The notes beneath the pieces were generated by a model, which was not told where the DNA came from, ran no database searches, and saw nothing but the letters and a program-made list of their open reading frames with translations. A DNA stretch of 64,000 nt. Source: Paractinoplanes polyasparticus (GTDB taxonomy: Bacteria > Actinomycetota > Actinomycetes > Mycobacteriales > Micromonosporaceae). This document shows positions 7,526 to 16,829 of the stretch, piece by piece (within the stretch, counting starts at the first letter, position 1; each line of letters starts with the position of its first letter). Where the stretch lies: contig NZ_JAHWFK010000016.1 of NCBI RefSeq assembly GCF_019710575.1, positions 1 to 64,000 on the forward strand, in the 5' to 3' direction. The position numbers were made by a program, and so were the translations under genes.

Positions 7526-8955
7526 ATCCCCGGATCGTCGTCATCGGAGCCGGCTTCGGCGGGACAGCGGCCGCCGCCGCCCTGCTGAAGGCCGGCTTCG
7601 ACGATGTCGTGGTGCTGGAGAAGGCCCCGTCGATCGGCGGGGTGTGGCGCGACAACACCTATCCGGGCTGCGCGTGCGACGTTCCCGCGCCGCTGTACTC
7701 GTACTCGTTCGCGCCGAATCCACTGTGGAGCCGACGTTTCCCGTCGCACGACGAGATTCTCGGCTACCTGCGGTCGACGGCGGCCGCGCTCGGCGTGGAA
7801 TCCAGGGTGCGGGTCAACGCGGAGGTGACATCGGCGGTCTGGTCGGACGGCCGATGGCTGGTCACGACCCGGGACGGTCTCGTGGTCGAGGCGGATGTGC
7901 TGGTGCCGGCGGTGGGCCAGCTCGGCAACCCGGTGCTGCCGCCGATCCCGGGCGAGTTCGCCGGGCCGGCTGCGCACACGGCCCGGTGGCGTGCGGATCT
8001 GCCGATCGACGGCGCCCGCATCGGGGTCATCGGCACCGGGGCGAGCGCCATCCAGCTGGTGCCCGCGCTCGCCGGCCGCGCCGCTCACGTAACCGTCTTC
8101 CAGCGCACTCCACCATGGACGCTCCCACGTCCGGATCGCCGCTACGGCGCCGGTCGCCGTTTCGCGTACGGGAAGATGCCCGCGCTGATGAAGCTGCCGC
8201 GAGCCGGCGTGTGGGCGATGACGGTGGTCACCGGCCGAGCCCTCGCCGGCGGCCGGGTGGCGAGCGCCTTCGTGCGCACGGTCTCTCGGGTCCAGCGCCG
8301 TATCCAGGTGCGCGACGCCGCCCTGCGGGCCCAGGTGACACCGGACGAGCCGATGGGCTGCAAACGGGTGCTGTTCACCGACCGGTGGCTGCCGGCGCTG
8401 TCCCGCCCCGACGTCTCCCTGGTCACCGAGAAGATCCTCGAGAAGACCCCGTCCGGCGTACGAACCGCGGACGGCACAGTCCACCGGTGCGACCTGCTGA
8501 TCTACGCCACCGGCTTCGCCGCCACCGACTTCCTGGCCGGCATGACGGTCGAAGGCCGCAACGGCCGCCGCCTGACCGACGAATGGGCGACCGGCGCCTA
8601 CGCCCACCTGGGACTGGCGATTCCCGGCTTCCCCAACCTCTTCCTGATGTACGGCCCCAACACCAACTCGGGCAACACGTCGGTCCTGTATTTCCTGGAG
8701 CACCAGGCCGCCTACATCGTCCAGGCCGTGCAACGCCTGGCCGCCGGCGGCCGCCCCCTGGAAGTGCGCCGCTCGGTGGCCGCGGCCTTCGACAGCGAGA
8801 TCCAGCGCCGCCTGACCGGCAGCGTCTGGACAGCCTGCCGGAGCTGGTACCGCAACGCCGCCGGCCGCATCGTCACCAACTGGCCCGGCACGGCCTCCGA
8901 GTACCGTCGCCGGGTCGCCCGCCTCGACCCCACGGACTACGAGCCCTCGTCGTAA
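7522..8955 (+). CDS. Flavin-containing monooxygenase, Baeyer-Villiger type
   Basis: This 477-aa class B flavoprotein starts at the GTG at 7522, which shares bases with the preceding TGA. FAD-binding GAGFGG lies at residues 9-14. GGVWRDNTYPGCACD follows, and the Baeyer-Villiger fingerprint FxGxxxHxxxW is seen as FAGPAAHTARW near 147-157. The NADPH Rossmann motif GTGASA lies near 171. Relatives insert oxygen into ketones or hydroxylate amines using NADPH and O2. Tight coupling with the acyl-CoA synthetase and the nearby alpha/beta hydrolase suggests a pathway in which a ketone becomes an ester, which is then hydrolysed and activated. That pathway is inference. Confidence 0.88.
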   Translation: MNPRIVVIGAGFGGTAAAAALLKAGFDDVVVLEKAPSIGGVWRDNTYPGCACDVPAPLYSYSFAPNPLWSRRFPSHDEILGYLRSTAAALGVESRVRVNAEVTSAVWSDGRWLVTTRDGLVVEADVLVPAVGQLGNPVLPPIPGEFAGPAAHTARWRADLPIDGARIGVIGTGASAIQLVPALAGRAAHVTVFQRTPPWTLPRPDRRYGAGRRFAYGKMPALMKLPRAGVWAMTVVTGRALAGGRVASAFVRTVSRVQRRIQVRDAALRAQVTPDEPMGCKRVLFTDRWLPALSRPDVSLVTEKILEKTPSGVRTADGTVHRCDLLIYATGFAATDFLAGMTVEGRNGRRLTDEWATGAYAHLGLAIPGFPNLFLMYGPNTNSGNTSVLYFLEHQAAYIVQAVQRLAAGGRPLEVRRSVAAAFDSEIQRRLTGSVWTACRSWYRNAAGRIVTNWPGTASEYRRRVARLDPTDYEPSS

Positions 8956-8964
8956 CGTGCTGTC

Positions 8965-9366
8965 ATGACCAACGGCCCGGCCCGCTTCGGCGGACGCAAC
9001 GACGTGGAACTGGCGATAGTCCTGGACTGCGCCGACCTGGAACGGTCGGCGGCCTTCTGGTGCGGTGTGCTCGGCTACCGGTCCGAGCCCAGCTCACCGG
9101 GCCGCTACCGGACTTTGCTGCCGCGCGACGGCAACGGCATCGAGTTGTTGCTCCAACGAGTGCCCGAACCCAGAACCACCAAGACCCGCCTGCACCTGGA
9201 CCTGCGCGTGCCCGACCTCGAAGCCGAGACCGCCCGCGTGACAGCGCTCGGCGCCCGCCGTCTCACCACCGACCCCATCGAGGAACACGGCTGGACCTGG
9301 CACGTCCTGACCGACCCCGACGGCAACGAGTTCTGCATCCTCCAGCCACCGTCCCAGGTCGAATGA
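8965..9366 (+). CDS. VOC-family (glyoxalase/bleomycin-resistance fold) protein
   Basis: This 133-aa single-domain protein has the two beta-alpha-beta-beta-beta halves of the vicinal oxygen chelate fold. The first half starts ELAIVLDCADLERSAAFWCGVLGY. The second (RLHLDLRVPDLEAETARVTALGA) ends in LTDPDGNEFCILQP, the usual family ending. Metal-ligand candidates are His in LHLDL and Glu in NEFCIL. Function could be an enzyme or a ligand-binding or resistance protein; the sequence does not decide. It starts 9 bp after the monooxygenase stop, so it is probably the last gene of that operon. Confidence 0.85.
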   Translation: MTNGPARFGGRNDVELAIVLDCADLERSAAFWCGVLGYRSEPSSPGRYRTLLPRDGNGIELLLQRVPEPRTTKTRLHLDLRVPDLEAETARVTALGARRLTTDPIEEHGWTWHVLTDPDGNEFCILQPPSQVE

Positions 9367-9440
9367 ACGCCGAGCCGGGGTCGTCCTCGGGGTACTTGAC
9401 GACCACGTAGGGCCGGCGACGCTCGGGCTCGTCCGATGAC

Positions 9441-11557
9441 TCACGTCGTGCGGCTCATCCGGGCGAACGACAGGACGAAGATGGTCGACAGCAGCCAGCC
9501 GATGAGGGTGGCGATGTTCAGCCACCAGTCGACGAGCCCGCCGTGCGGCGCCTTGGCGTTGGCGTACCAGGTGGCCCGCTGACCGAGCGAAATCAGTGGC
9601 ACTACGGTGTCGACGGCATAGAGAGCCGGGCTGAAGCAGCGCACCTGGCCTTCGCCGCAGGCGTCGGCCCGAGGCTTCCGGCCGCTGCCGTGGGCGAAGG
9701 AGTTGGGCAGTCCGTCGTCGGGCGCGACGGAGACGAGGCGGCCGTCGGTGGCGTAGACGTTGCCCCGCTCGTCGGTGGCCCGCATGGTGTCGCTGACAGC
9801 CGGTAGCTGGAAGGAGAGGGCCACTGCGACCAGCAGGCCGAGCAGGAGCCAGAGGACCCGGCTCGGCCGGAACCCGTAACCCACCGTCCACCCGAAGGCG
9901 GCGTCGAGCGCACGCCGGAGCGGCTTGGTGCGGCCGGCGCGGCGCGCCTCGTGGCGCTGTTCGATGAGGATGGCCTCGGCCTCGGCGGTGTATCCGTGGC
10001 GGCGGAACACCGAGGCGAGGTGCTCGTACGGCCCGGCGTCGTACACGGTCTGCCTCTTCAACCAGTCGCTGCGCTTCCGGTGATCCCAGGCGACGGCGTT
10101 GCCGGGGCCGTCCGGGTGGACGAACCGGTCGTAGGTCAGTCCGGAGACGATGAACTGCCCCGGCCATCGCTCGGGGTGGTCGGCCAGCAGGGGAGTCGTC
10201 GCGTTGGTGAAGTCGACGCTCGGGGTCGCCCGCGCCCAACCGAGGTAGAGGCCGCCGCGCGCGGTTGCCGAGGCGGCGTCGATGGCCTGCACATAGCGCT
10301 GCTGGTCCGTGATGCGAGGGCACTCGAACCTGCCGTCCCGGCAGTCGAGCCGCCCGTCGATGGTGATCCGGTTGAGTAGCACCGCGCCGCGGGAATGGAA
10401 GCCGTTCCTCAGCGCGACGGAACCGCCGACCGAGCAGTCGTAGAGCGACAGGGCCACGCCGCCCGGGTTGTCGAGGACCGCGCCGGCGGCGTCGATCTCG
10501 CCCTTGACAGTGGCGCCCCGGAAGCGCACCCAGCCCCGGTCCGCGTGCAGGCCGGACAGCCACAGGTCGCCGTCCACCGTCAGGCCGGAGCCGGTGATCA
10601 GACGACCGGCGCGGGGGTGGCTCAGGCACGTCCCGCTGAGGACCAGGCGTCCGTGTACGTGCAGGCCGACCAGGAGCGTCTCGCCCTCCACCCGGGTGCC
10701 GGGCGACAGGAGCACGCGCGACCGTACCTCGCTGTTGGCCAGGTTGAGGGCGATCTGCCCAGGGGCGCTGAACACACAGGCGCCGTCCACGGTGAACGAT
10801 CCGAGATCGCTGAGCGACACATCGGTGCCTCCGACGATGCGGCAGTCGCCCTCCAAGGTCAGTTCGCCACCCACGCTGAGGCGGGGAGCGTTGATCGCGC
10901 TGCCGGTGGTGCGCTTGCTTCCGTACGGACCGGCGAGCGGCACGGGCGAGGCGGCGGTGACCGTGGCGTCCCGGACCAGGAGCTGACCACCGATCCGAGC
11001 GTTGCCGAGGTCGATCCGGCCGGTGATCGTCGCACCGTACTGCCCACCTGCATGCGGTCGGCCTGCAGGGACCGCTCGCCCGCGGTGGTGATGGTCGTGT
11101 CGACGCAGAGCAGCCGGCCGCCGACGTTCGCCTCGCACAGCCAGATCGCTGCCCGCTTGGACGTGCTGGCGCTCGTCCGGTGTGCACCGGTGACAGCCGA
11201 GCGGGAGAGGTCCAGATCGCCGCGAACCTGCAGCCCGTTGGCGAGCAGGCCCGGCAGGCCGGGCGAGTCCACGATGAGCAGGCTCGACACTTGGGCGTTC
11301 TCGAGGATCGGAGCGGCCTCGAAGGCGCAACTCTCGAATCGCAACGGGAATTCGACCGACGTGCCGGCCAGATCGAGTTGCCCCAGCACGCGAATCCCCC
11401 TCAGGCGGATCCCGCGCGGGTCCACCTGGGGCGCTCCGGTCGTGCAGCACCGCCGGATCACTTCGGCGTCGATGGTCCGGCGCCCGCTGCCGTCGACGAT
11501 CCCGCCGAGCCGGCTGGTGCGAAGGAGCTCGCGATAGGTGACCGGCCGCGTTCGCAT
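9441..11557 (-). pseudogene. Membrane protein with beta-helix-type repeats, frameshifted
   Basis: The N-terminal frame begins at the ATG at 11557 (MRTRPVTYRELLRTSRLGG) and reads through RGIRVLGQLDLAGTSVEF and GLQVRGDLDLSRSAVTG to SLQADRMQVG near 11045. The same repeat family then continues one base out of frame (YGATITGRIDLGNARIGGQL) to the TGA at 9441. The repeats have the form GL-V-GDLDLS-A-V-G, like right-handed beta-helix or bactofilin-type proteins that actinomycete genomes often label membrane-associated oxidoreductase. Two transmembrane segments lie near the C-terminus (VLWLLLGLLVAVALSF and IATLIGWLLSTIFVLSFA), flanking an extracytoplasmic loop with two cysteines. An intact gene of about 705 aa would need one extra base near 11035-11050, in a GTGGG run. 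Confidence 0.75.
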
Positions 11558-11604
11558 GGTCGTCACCGTATCGGCCCCGCGAACGAATTCGCGGGGCCGA
11601 CACG

Positions 11605-12861
11605 TCAGCGCGTCAGGCGGAAGCTCTGGGCGGCGGTGCCGTTGCAGGTGTACTGCACGAGTTGGACGCTGTCGGCCTGGGAGGCGGCCGGGACGTCCAG
11701 GCACTTGCCGCTGTTGCGGTTGACGAAGTGGTAGTAGCCGCCGCCCTCGGTGACGGGCTGCCACTGCTGGTTGTTGCCGCCGCCGTACGTCCACGTCTGG
11801 ATCGGGGCGTTGTCGGTGGTGGACACGTTGGTCACGTCCAGGGCCTGGGCGGCGTTTCCCCGCTGGTTGATGCGGACGTAGCCGCCGCTGGTCGGGGCGA
11901 ACTGGTACTGCTGGGCGTTGCTGCCGTTGCAGGCGTACTGCTGGATCGCGATTCCGTTCGTCGTGCCGGCGGCTCGGGCGTCGAGGCACTTTCCGCTGTT
12001 CTTGTTGACCACGGGGTACCAGGCGGCCGGGTCGATGGGCGCCTCGGTGGGCGGCTGACCGCCGCCCGCGCCGGCCAGCCACTTGATGCTGTTGATCAGC
12101 CAGGTGTTCTGCTGGGGGCTGGCGAAGGTGGACGACGTGCGGGTGTTGGTCTCGTAGTTCATGGCGTTGTGGCCGAAGTTGGTGTAGATCATTTTGTAGT
12201 TCCGGTTGGACCAGATCAGCGGGTAATAGCCGCTGCGCCACTGCTGGTTCGGGTCGGTGCCGACCGGGAAGCTGGACGCGTCGATCGACGCCAGGATGTC
12301 GATGTCGGGGTTCTGCCGCAGGTCACGGCTCCAGGAGTACCACTCGCTGACCGCCGACGGGATTGTCGCGGGCAGGCCGGCCGTGGTCGGGTGCGTGCCG
12401 AGCCGCAGCGTTTCTGCCGTCGGGCCCCACGTGTTGGTGGCGAAGTTGCCCGAGCCCAGGAACGTGTTGTAGTACCAGCTCCAGTCGTTGGCGTTCGTGG
12501 TGAACGCGCTGACGTGGAAGCCCAGGAAGCCGCCGCCGTTCTCCATGTACTGCTGGAAGGCAGCGCGCCGGTTCGCCGGGGGAGCGTCGTCCAGGAACAT
12601 GATCACCTGGTAGCCGGCCAGGCCGGACGCGCTGAGCCGGCTCCAGTCGGTGGTCGCCTCCCAGGTGAAGCCGTTCTGGGCTCCGGCCTGGGGGAACCAC
12701 TCCCGCGCCTCCTTGTCGAAGTCGATGTGCGCGGCGTCGTACGTTCCGTTGTAGAAGGCGAGCACCTTGAACGGGTCGGCGGCGTGCGCGGGTTGCACCG
12801 GCACGGCGACGACGCCGAGGAGGACGGCGGCGGCCGCGAGGGCGCGTTTGAGCAGACGCAT
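11605..12861 (-). CDS. Secreted ThuA-like protein with C-terminal ricin-type lectin domain
   Basis: This 418-aa protein has a clear Sec signal peptide (RLLKRALAAAAVLLGVVAVP, cleavage after AHA near residue 27). A ThuA-like glutamine-amidotransferase-fold domain spans about 30-265 (KVLAFYNGTYDAAHIDFDKEA, NGGGFLGFHVSAFTT). A ricin-B beta-trefoil domain spans about 280-418 with repeated SGKCLD and QQW/QSF motifs. ThuA domains are linked to sugar metabolism, and the lectin domain should bind galactose- or xylose-rich polysaccharide outside the cell. The upstream minus-strand region contains an unusually AT-rich stretch at about 12931-12972, the probable promoter. An imperfect inverted repeat (12869-12882 with 12913-12924) lies in the leader. 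The gene lies immediately upstream of the frameshifted membrane gene on the same strand. Confidence 0.88.
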   Translation of the reverse strand: MRLLKRALAAAAVLLGVVAVPVQPAHAADPFKVLAFYNGTYDAAHIDFDKEAREWFPQAGAQNGFTWEATTDWSRLSASGLAGYQVIMFLDDAPPANRRAAFQQYMENGGGFLGFHVSAFTTNANDWSWYYNTFLGSGNFATNTWGPTAETLRLGTHPTTAGLPATIPSAVSEWYSWSRDLRQNPDIDILASIDASSFPVGTDPNQQWRSGYYPLIWSNRNYKMIYTNFGHNAMNYETNTRTSSTFASPQQNTWLINSIKWLAGAGGGQPPTEAPIDPAAWYPVVNKNSGKCLDARAAGTTNGIAIQQYACNGSNAQQYQFAPTSGGYVRINQRGNAAQALDVTNVSTTDNAPIQTWTYGGGNNQQWQPVTEGGGYYHFVNRNSGKCLDVPAASQADSVQLVQYTCNGTAAQSFRLTR

Positions 12862-12957
12862 GGCGATACCTCAGGGGATGAGTGCGGGGATGGTGGGGAG
12901 CGGCGCCGCGCTCTCATCCTGAGGCATCGACAGGACTTGATACAAGCAATAGTTAAG

Positions 12958-13705
12958 CTAATTTCCAAAAGGGTCGTACGCGGTGCCGTCGCACCAGCGG
13001 AGCACGGGCCCGGCCTCGATCGACACCGGCCGCTCGGCGACGATGACACCGATCCGGCGTTCGGGCCGGCCGGCAGCCGGGTTTAGAGCGGCTGGGCCAG
13101 CCGGCGCAGCATCACCCCGGTGTACGGCGAGTCGGCCCAGACGATCGACGCGGGTTCGGCCAGTCCGTCGAGCCGGTAGCAGGCCCGGATTCCCGCCTCC
13201 ACCGTTGCGCGGCCGGCCGGCGCGGTCAGCCACGCCCACTCCAGCCAGCGCGGGTCGGCGCGGACCGGCACGCCCGCGAGCACCTCGGCCGGGTCGGCCA
13301 GCCGGGTCAGCCACGGGGCCCGGCCAGGGGCGCTTCCCAGGGGCGCCAAGCCATGGCGGCCTGCGCGTGCCGGGCGTCCTGCCGTGACCGCCCGGGCCTG
13401 GACGCTATGTTCCGCGCCCGGTTCCGCGTCGCCTCGTCCGGGTGCAGGAGCCCGGCGCCGATCGCCTCCGGACCGGCCGCGTCCACCCGTCGTTCCAGCG
13501 CTTCGGGATCGGGCGGCGACGTGGCGCGCCACGCCCGGTCGTCCACGCCCGGCGCGAGCTCGGCCCGCACGGACGCGCGGAGGGCATCGTCGGACAGCAG
13601 CCGATCGAGGTGTCACGCGCGCAGCGCCTCCTCGGCGCCGGGTCGCTGACCCGGGAGCGCCCGCTGCCCGACGACCTGGGTCAGGAGCGCCCCGACCGTA
13701 TCCAC
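12958..13705 (-). pseudogene. Decayed DUF6745-like gene
   Basis: Coding-like minus-strand sequence is spread over three frames. One frame is readable from the GTG at 13705 to 13307 but is cut by a TGA at 13613-13615. A second, ending at 13083, carries DPRWLEWAWLTAPAG and EAGIRACYRLDGLAEP, which resembles the conserved start of DUF6745 proteins. The third, ending at 12958, carries ERPVSIEAGPVLRWCDGTAY, which resembles their C-terminal part. The central several hundred residues of such proteins are missing. It lies directly downstream of the GIY-YIG nuclease gene, whose stop it overlaps by 7 bases if the GTG at 13705 is counted with its context. Family assignment is from remembered motifs and is tentative; loss of the frame is directly visible. 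Confidence 0.45.
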
Positions 13706-13710
13706 GCCGG

Positions 13711-14598
13711 TCAGTTCAGAGAGCGGGCCAGCTCCGCGTTGCGCGCAGCGAATTCGGACCATTCCGGCGGCGTACGGTCGAGATAGCGCCGCGAGGCGGC
13801 CGGGGCGCACGCCCGTTGCTCCCACCGGTCGAGCCGCCCGGCGCGCATCTGGAACTTCACGAGCACACCGTCCGCGTACCCGTACACCTCGAAGTCGGAG
13901 CCGGCCGCCAGCAGCGTCACCTTCTGCTCGGCCCCGATCCACGCGACCGCCTCGATCTCCTGCTGGATCCGGCCGGCCAACTCGAACGCCAGGTTCGCCG
14001 AGGCCCGGTCGCGCAGGAGCGCCAATTCCCGCCGTACGCCGGAAAGCGCGGCCACCTCGCGCCGCAGAACGGCCTTGACGGAAGCCAGCATCGCGTCCCG
14101 GTCCTCGGGGCCCACACCCCGGATCCGGGCCAGGTCGCGCAGCCCGCCGTCGAGCCGCTCGTCCGTGTACCGCAGCGGCAGCACGCGCTCGAGCCCCGAC
14201 ACCGCGAGCCGGGCCTGCGTGCCACCCAGGTACGGCCCGAAGTCGGCGGCCACGCCCGGCCGCCAGTGCGCCAGCTCGATCCTCGACGCCGACGTCCGGA
14301 TGCAGAAGGGCGCCTCCAAGCCGCCGCGGATCCGGTTCCACCGCGGCTTCGAGCGCTCCAGCAGGTTGCGTTCGAGCCAGGCCGCCTCGTGCACCGAGTC
14401 GCAGGCGACCGCCTCCACCCGGGCGATCTGCGGAACCATCCGCCGCAGATGCCGCCGGTCCCGCAGGTCACCCCAGTACGACCCGACCCGGCTGCGCAGA
14501 TGTGTGGCCCGCCCGACATAGAGCACCCGCCCACCGGCGTCCCGGAAGCGGTAGACCCCGGGCGCTGCCGGCAGGTCGGCGCCCGGACGATTGCTCAC
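13711..14598 (-). CDS. GIY-YIG nuclease, UvrC N-terminal-like
   Basis: This 295-aa protein uses a GTG start at 14598. The GIY-YIG domain (residues 8-95) has GVY at 14-16, YVG at 27-29, the catalytic arginine in SRVGSYW (Arg37) and the metal-binding glutamate in WLERNLL (Glu76). A UVR-like helical motif (NLAFELAGRIQQEIEAVAWI) follows near 200-225. The C-terminal RNase-H-like nuclease and helix-hairpin-helix domains of true UvrC (about 600 aa) are absent. It can therefore make at most one of the two UvrC incisions, resembling the stand-alone repair nuclease Cho or an accessory nuclease. It begins 20 bp after the macro-SEFIR/TIR gene on the same strand and is probably co-transcribed with it, which suggests an effector role. 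Confidence 0.85.
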   Translation of the reverse strand: MSNRPGADLPAAPGVYRFRDAGGRVLYVGRATHLRSRVGSYWGDLRDRRHLRRMVPQIARVEAVACDSVHEAAWLERNLLERSKPRWNRIRGGLEAPFCIRTSASRIELAHWRPGVAADFGPYLGGTQARLAVSGLERVLPLRYTDERLDGGLRDLARIRGVGPEDRDAMLASVKAVLRREVAALSGVRRELALLRDRASANLAFELAGRIQQEIEAVAWIGAEQKVTLLAAGSDFEVYGYADGVLVKFQMRAGRLDRWEQRACAPAASRRYLDRTPPEWSEFAARNAELARSLN

Positions 14599-14618
14599 CG
14601 GCGAAGAGTAGATCCCCG

Positions 14619-15668
14619 TCAGACGTACGCCGAAGGCAACTCGCCGATCGGGGGCGCCTCCTCCTGCCCGCGCAGGATCGCCTCGAGCAGCTGGGTGCGG
14701 GCGGCGCTGCCGTCGCCGGTCGGGGGCCAGTGGATGAACAGGTAGGGCCTCAGGAAGATCGGCAGGGCCTTGGACGGGTCGGTGGCCCACACCAGCGGCA
14801 GGTACTTGAGCTGGTCGTTCCGCGCGCCGATGTCCTGCTGGATCTGCTTGATCTCGTAGGCCAGGCCGCCGTCGAGGTCGTCGGCCCGCCGGGCGTACGC
14901 CTCGGTGCAGACCAGGACGACGCGGTCGGCCTGCTCGATCTCGTTCTGCATCCACTGCTGAAGGTTCATGCCGGCCATCAGGTGCCACAGGTCGAGACGG
15001 GCGTTGACGCCGTTGCCGCGCAGGAACCGGCCGAGCTCGCGCACCCAGGGCCGCACGATCTCGGGCCGATCGGCCGTGTAGCTGATGAAAACCCGGGCCG
15101 GCGCGGCTGCGGTGTGCACCCGGGTCGCCGAGCGATCGCCGGCCGGCGGCAGGGCGGCCCGGACGGCGGGTGACGGCTGGTCCGCGGCGGGCAGCCCGTC
15201 ACGGTGGCGGACCAGATCCTCGTACGTCTCCGGAGCCGGCACGAAGACGTGCAGGGTGGCCTCGCGCGACGCGGTGGCCAGGAAGCCGGCCGTCAACCGG
15301 TCGAGCACGTCTTCGGCGGGCAGGCGCCCGGAGCCGGAGCCGAGGAGCGGCGCCGAGAGCTTCTGCGGATAGGGCGCCGCGGTCGTGGCCTGGCCGAGGG
15401 CGCGGCCGATCCGCTCGATCGCGGGCAGGTTGCTGCGGGTGCCCTTGACCGAGACGGCCCAGGCGACCTGCTGGGCCAGCTGCTCCGCGCCGTCGAAGCG
15501 GGCGATCTGGACGGTGCCGAGCAGGCCCGGGGCCGGCCGCGCGATGTTGTGTACCCGGAGGCGTTCGCCGACGAACCTGGTCGTGGTGCCGGAGGTCGAG
15601 CAGGGCAGGACGATGAGGTCGCAGGGGCGGGAGAACATGTCGCCGTGCACCAGTCGGACGCTGCCCAT
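14619..15668 (-). CDS. Macro-like domain fused to SEFIR/TIR domain, candidate immune protein
   Basis: This 349-aa two-domain protein starts at the ATG at 15668. Residues 1-150 look like a macro (ADP-ribose-binding) fold. GDMFSRPCDLIVLPCSTSG matches the first conserved loop and APLLGSGSGRLPAEDVLDRL (106-125) the phosphate-binding loop. After a Pro-rich linker, residues 190-335 form a SEFIR/TIR domain: ARVFISYTADRPEIVRPWVR, LDLWHLMAGMNLQQWM, and EIEQADRVVLVCTEAYARRA. TIR-type domains in bacterial immunity bind or cleave NAD+, and macro domains bind the resulting ADP-ribose species, so the fusion could couple signal production and sensing in one chain. Those functions are known for families, not shown here. 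No signal peptide or membrane segment is present. The downstream GIY-YIG nuclease gene forms a probable operon with it. Confidence 0.8.
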   Translation of the reverse strand: MGSVRLVHGDMFSRPCDLIVLPCSTSGTTTRFVGERLRVHNIARPAPGLLGTVQIARFDGAEQLAQQVAWAVSVKGTRSNLPAIERIGRALGQATTAAPYPQKLSAPLLGSGSGRLPAEDVLDRLTAGFLATASREATLHVFVPAPETYEDLVRHRDGLPAADQPSPAVRAALPPAGDRSATRVHTAAAPARVFISYTADRPEIVRPWVRELGRFLRGNGVNARLDLWHLMAGMNLQQWMQNEIEQADRVVLVCTEAYARRADDLDGGLAYEIKQIQQDIGARNDQLKYLPLVWATDPSKALPIFLRPYLFIHWPPTGDGSAARTQLLEAILRGQEEAPPIGELPSAYV

Positions 15669-15706
15669 GAGCCAGCATCCAAGCGGGGCCGGGCCCCGGG
15701 AGCAAG

Positions 15707-16744
15707 TTACTGTCGTTGATCCGTTGACGGCGGCGCGGTGCTCGCGCGCTCGATCAAGGTGGTCGGCACCAGGACGGTGCCGGGCGGCACGGTGTGGCGG
15801 TTGATCTGTTCGAGCAGGGCCTGGACGCAGCGCCGGCCGACCTCGGGCCAGTCCTGGTGGACCGTGGTCAGCGGGGGCATGTACGACGTGGCGTCGGGGA
15901 TGTCGTCGAAGCCGACCACGCTGACGTCCTCGGGGACCCGGCGGCCGTTCTCGTGCAGGGCTCGCAGCACGCCGAGGGCCATCTGGTCGTTGGCGGCGAA
16001 GACAGCGGTGCACTCGGGGCGGGCGGCCAGCCTGAGCCCGGCGCGGTAGCCCGACTCGGCCGACCAGTCGCCGTGCTCACTCGGCGGGACCGGGCGGCCG
16101 GCGTCCTCGAGCACCTGCCGCCAGGCCTGGGCGCGGCGGGCGCTGGAGAACGACTCGTCGGGGCCGGTGACGTGCCAGACCGTCTCGTGGCCGAGCGCGA
16201 GCAGGTGGCGTACGGCCTGGCGGGCGCCCTCGGCCTGGTCGGCGTCGACGACGGGGTAGCGGTCGCCGGCGTCGGAGTCGACGACCACGACGGGGACGCC
16301 CGGCGGCAGCGTGAGGTCCACCGCGTCCAGCAGGTGCACCTCCATGATCACGATGATGCCGTCGACGGCCAGCTCGCCGAGGCGGGTGAAGGCGCCGAGC
16401 ACTCCGTCCTGGGTCGGCACGGCCACCGGGATGAGCGTGATCGCGTACCCCTCGCGGGCGGCGTGGGCCGCGATGGCCTCGACCGTCCGGCTGTTGCCGG
16501 TGGTCGCGAGTGTGAACAAGATGACACCTATGGTGCGAAATTCGCCGCGTTTCAACGCCCGCGCGGCACTATTGGGTCGATAGCCCAGTTGTTGCATCGC
16601 GTTCAGAACCTCGCGGCGCGTCGACTCGAGCACACCGGGGTGACCGGCCGAGACCCGGCTGACCGTCTGGGCGGAGACACCAGCTAGACGCGCCACGTCG
16701 GCCATCGAGACGCCGCGGCGACGGTTGCTTGACGTTCGCTGCAC
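15707..16744 (-). CDS. LacI-family repressor of the galactoside operon
   Basis: This 345-aa protein begins at a GTG (16744); an internal ATG at 16705 (MADVARLAG) is the alternative. The LacI helix-turn-helix is at residues 14-34 (MADVARLAGVSAQTVSRVSA), followed by the hinge helix (SAARALKRG) and a periplasmic-binding-type sensor domain ending in VVGFDDIPDATSYMPPLTTV. It would bind a sugar effector and release DNA. It is divergent from the ABC permease gene, and two copies of a LacI-type operator lie in the 131-bp gap. It is therefore very likely the local repressor, also controlling its own gene. Confidence 0.93.
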   Translation of the reverse strand: MQRTSSNRRRGVSMADVARLAGVSAQTVSRVSAGHPGVLESTRREVLNAMQQLGYRPNSAARALKRGEFRTIGVILFTLATTGNSRTVEAIAAHAAREGYAITLIPVAVPTQDGVLGAFTRLGELAVDGIIVIMEVHLLDAVDLTLPPGVPVVVVDSDAGDRYPVVDADQAEGARQAVRHLLALGHETVWHVTGPDESFSSARRAQAWRQVLEDAGRPVPPSEHGDWSAESGYRAGLRLAARPECTAVFAANDQMALGVLRALHENGRRVPEDVSVVGFDDIPDATSYMPPLTTVHQDWPEVGRRCVQALLEQINRHTVPPGTVLVPTTLIERASTAPPSTDQRQ

Positions 16745-16765
16745 TCGGTGAAACTATCACCCGCG

Positions 16766-16779
16766 TGTTTACGCAAACA
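16766..16779. promoter_or_regulatory. LacI-family operator, copy 1
   Basis: TGTTTACGCAAACA is a near-perfect 14-bp inverted repeat of the LacI-family type. It lies 22 bp from the repressor start. It is the exact reverse complement of copy 2, with 64 bp between the starts of the two sites. Confidence 0.85.
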
Positions 16780-16829
16780 TCACAGCAGTGAACCGAAAGA
16801 AACATTGTCGAACGCTCCGCGCCGCGTCA

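Noticed and set aside
9367..9440. Short coding-like minus-strand stretch reading RRPYVVVKYPEDDPGS
   Set aside because: It is under 30 codons, has no start or family, and may just be a remnant; not enough to call.
13613..13615. In-frame TGA read as selenocysteine in the DUF6745-like remnant
   Set aside because: The surrounding gene is also broken by two further frame changes, and no SECIS-like hairpin or selenoprotein family match is visible.
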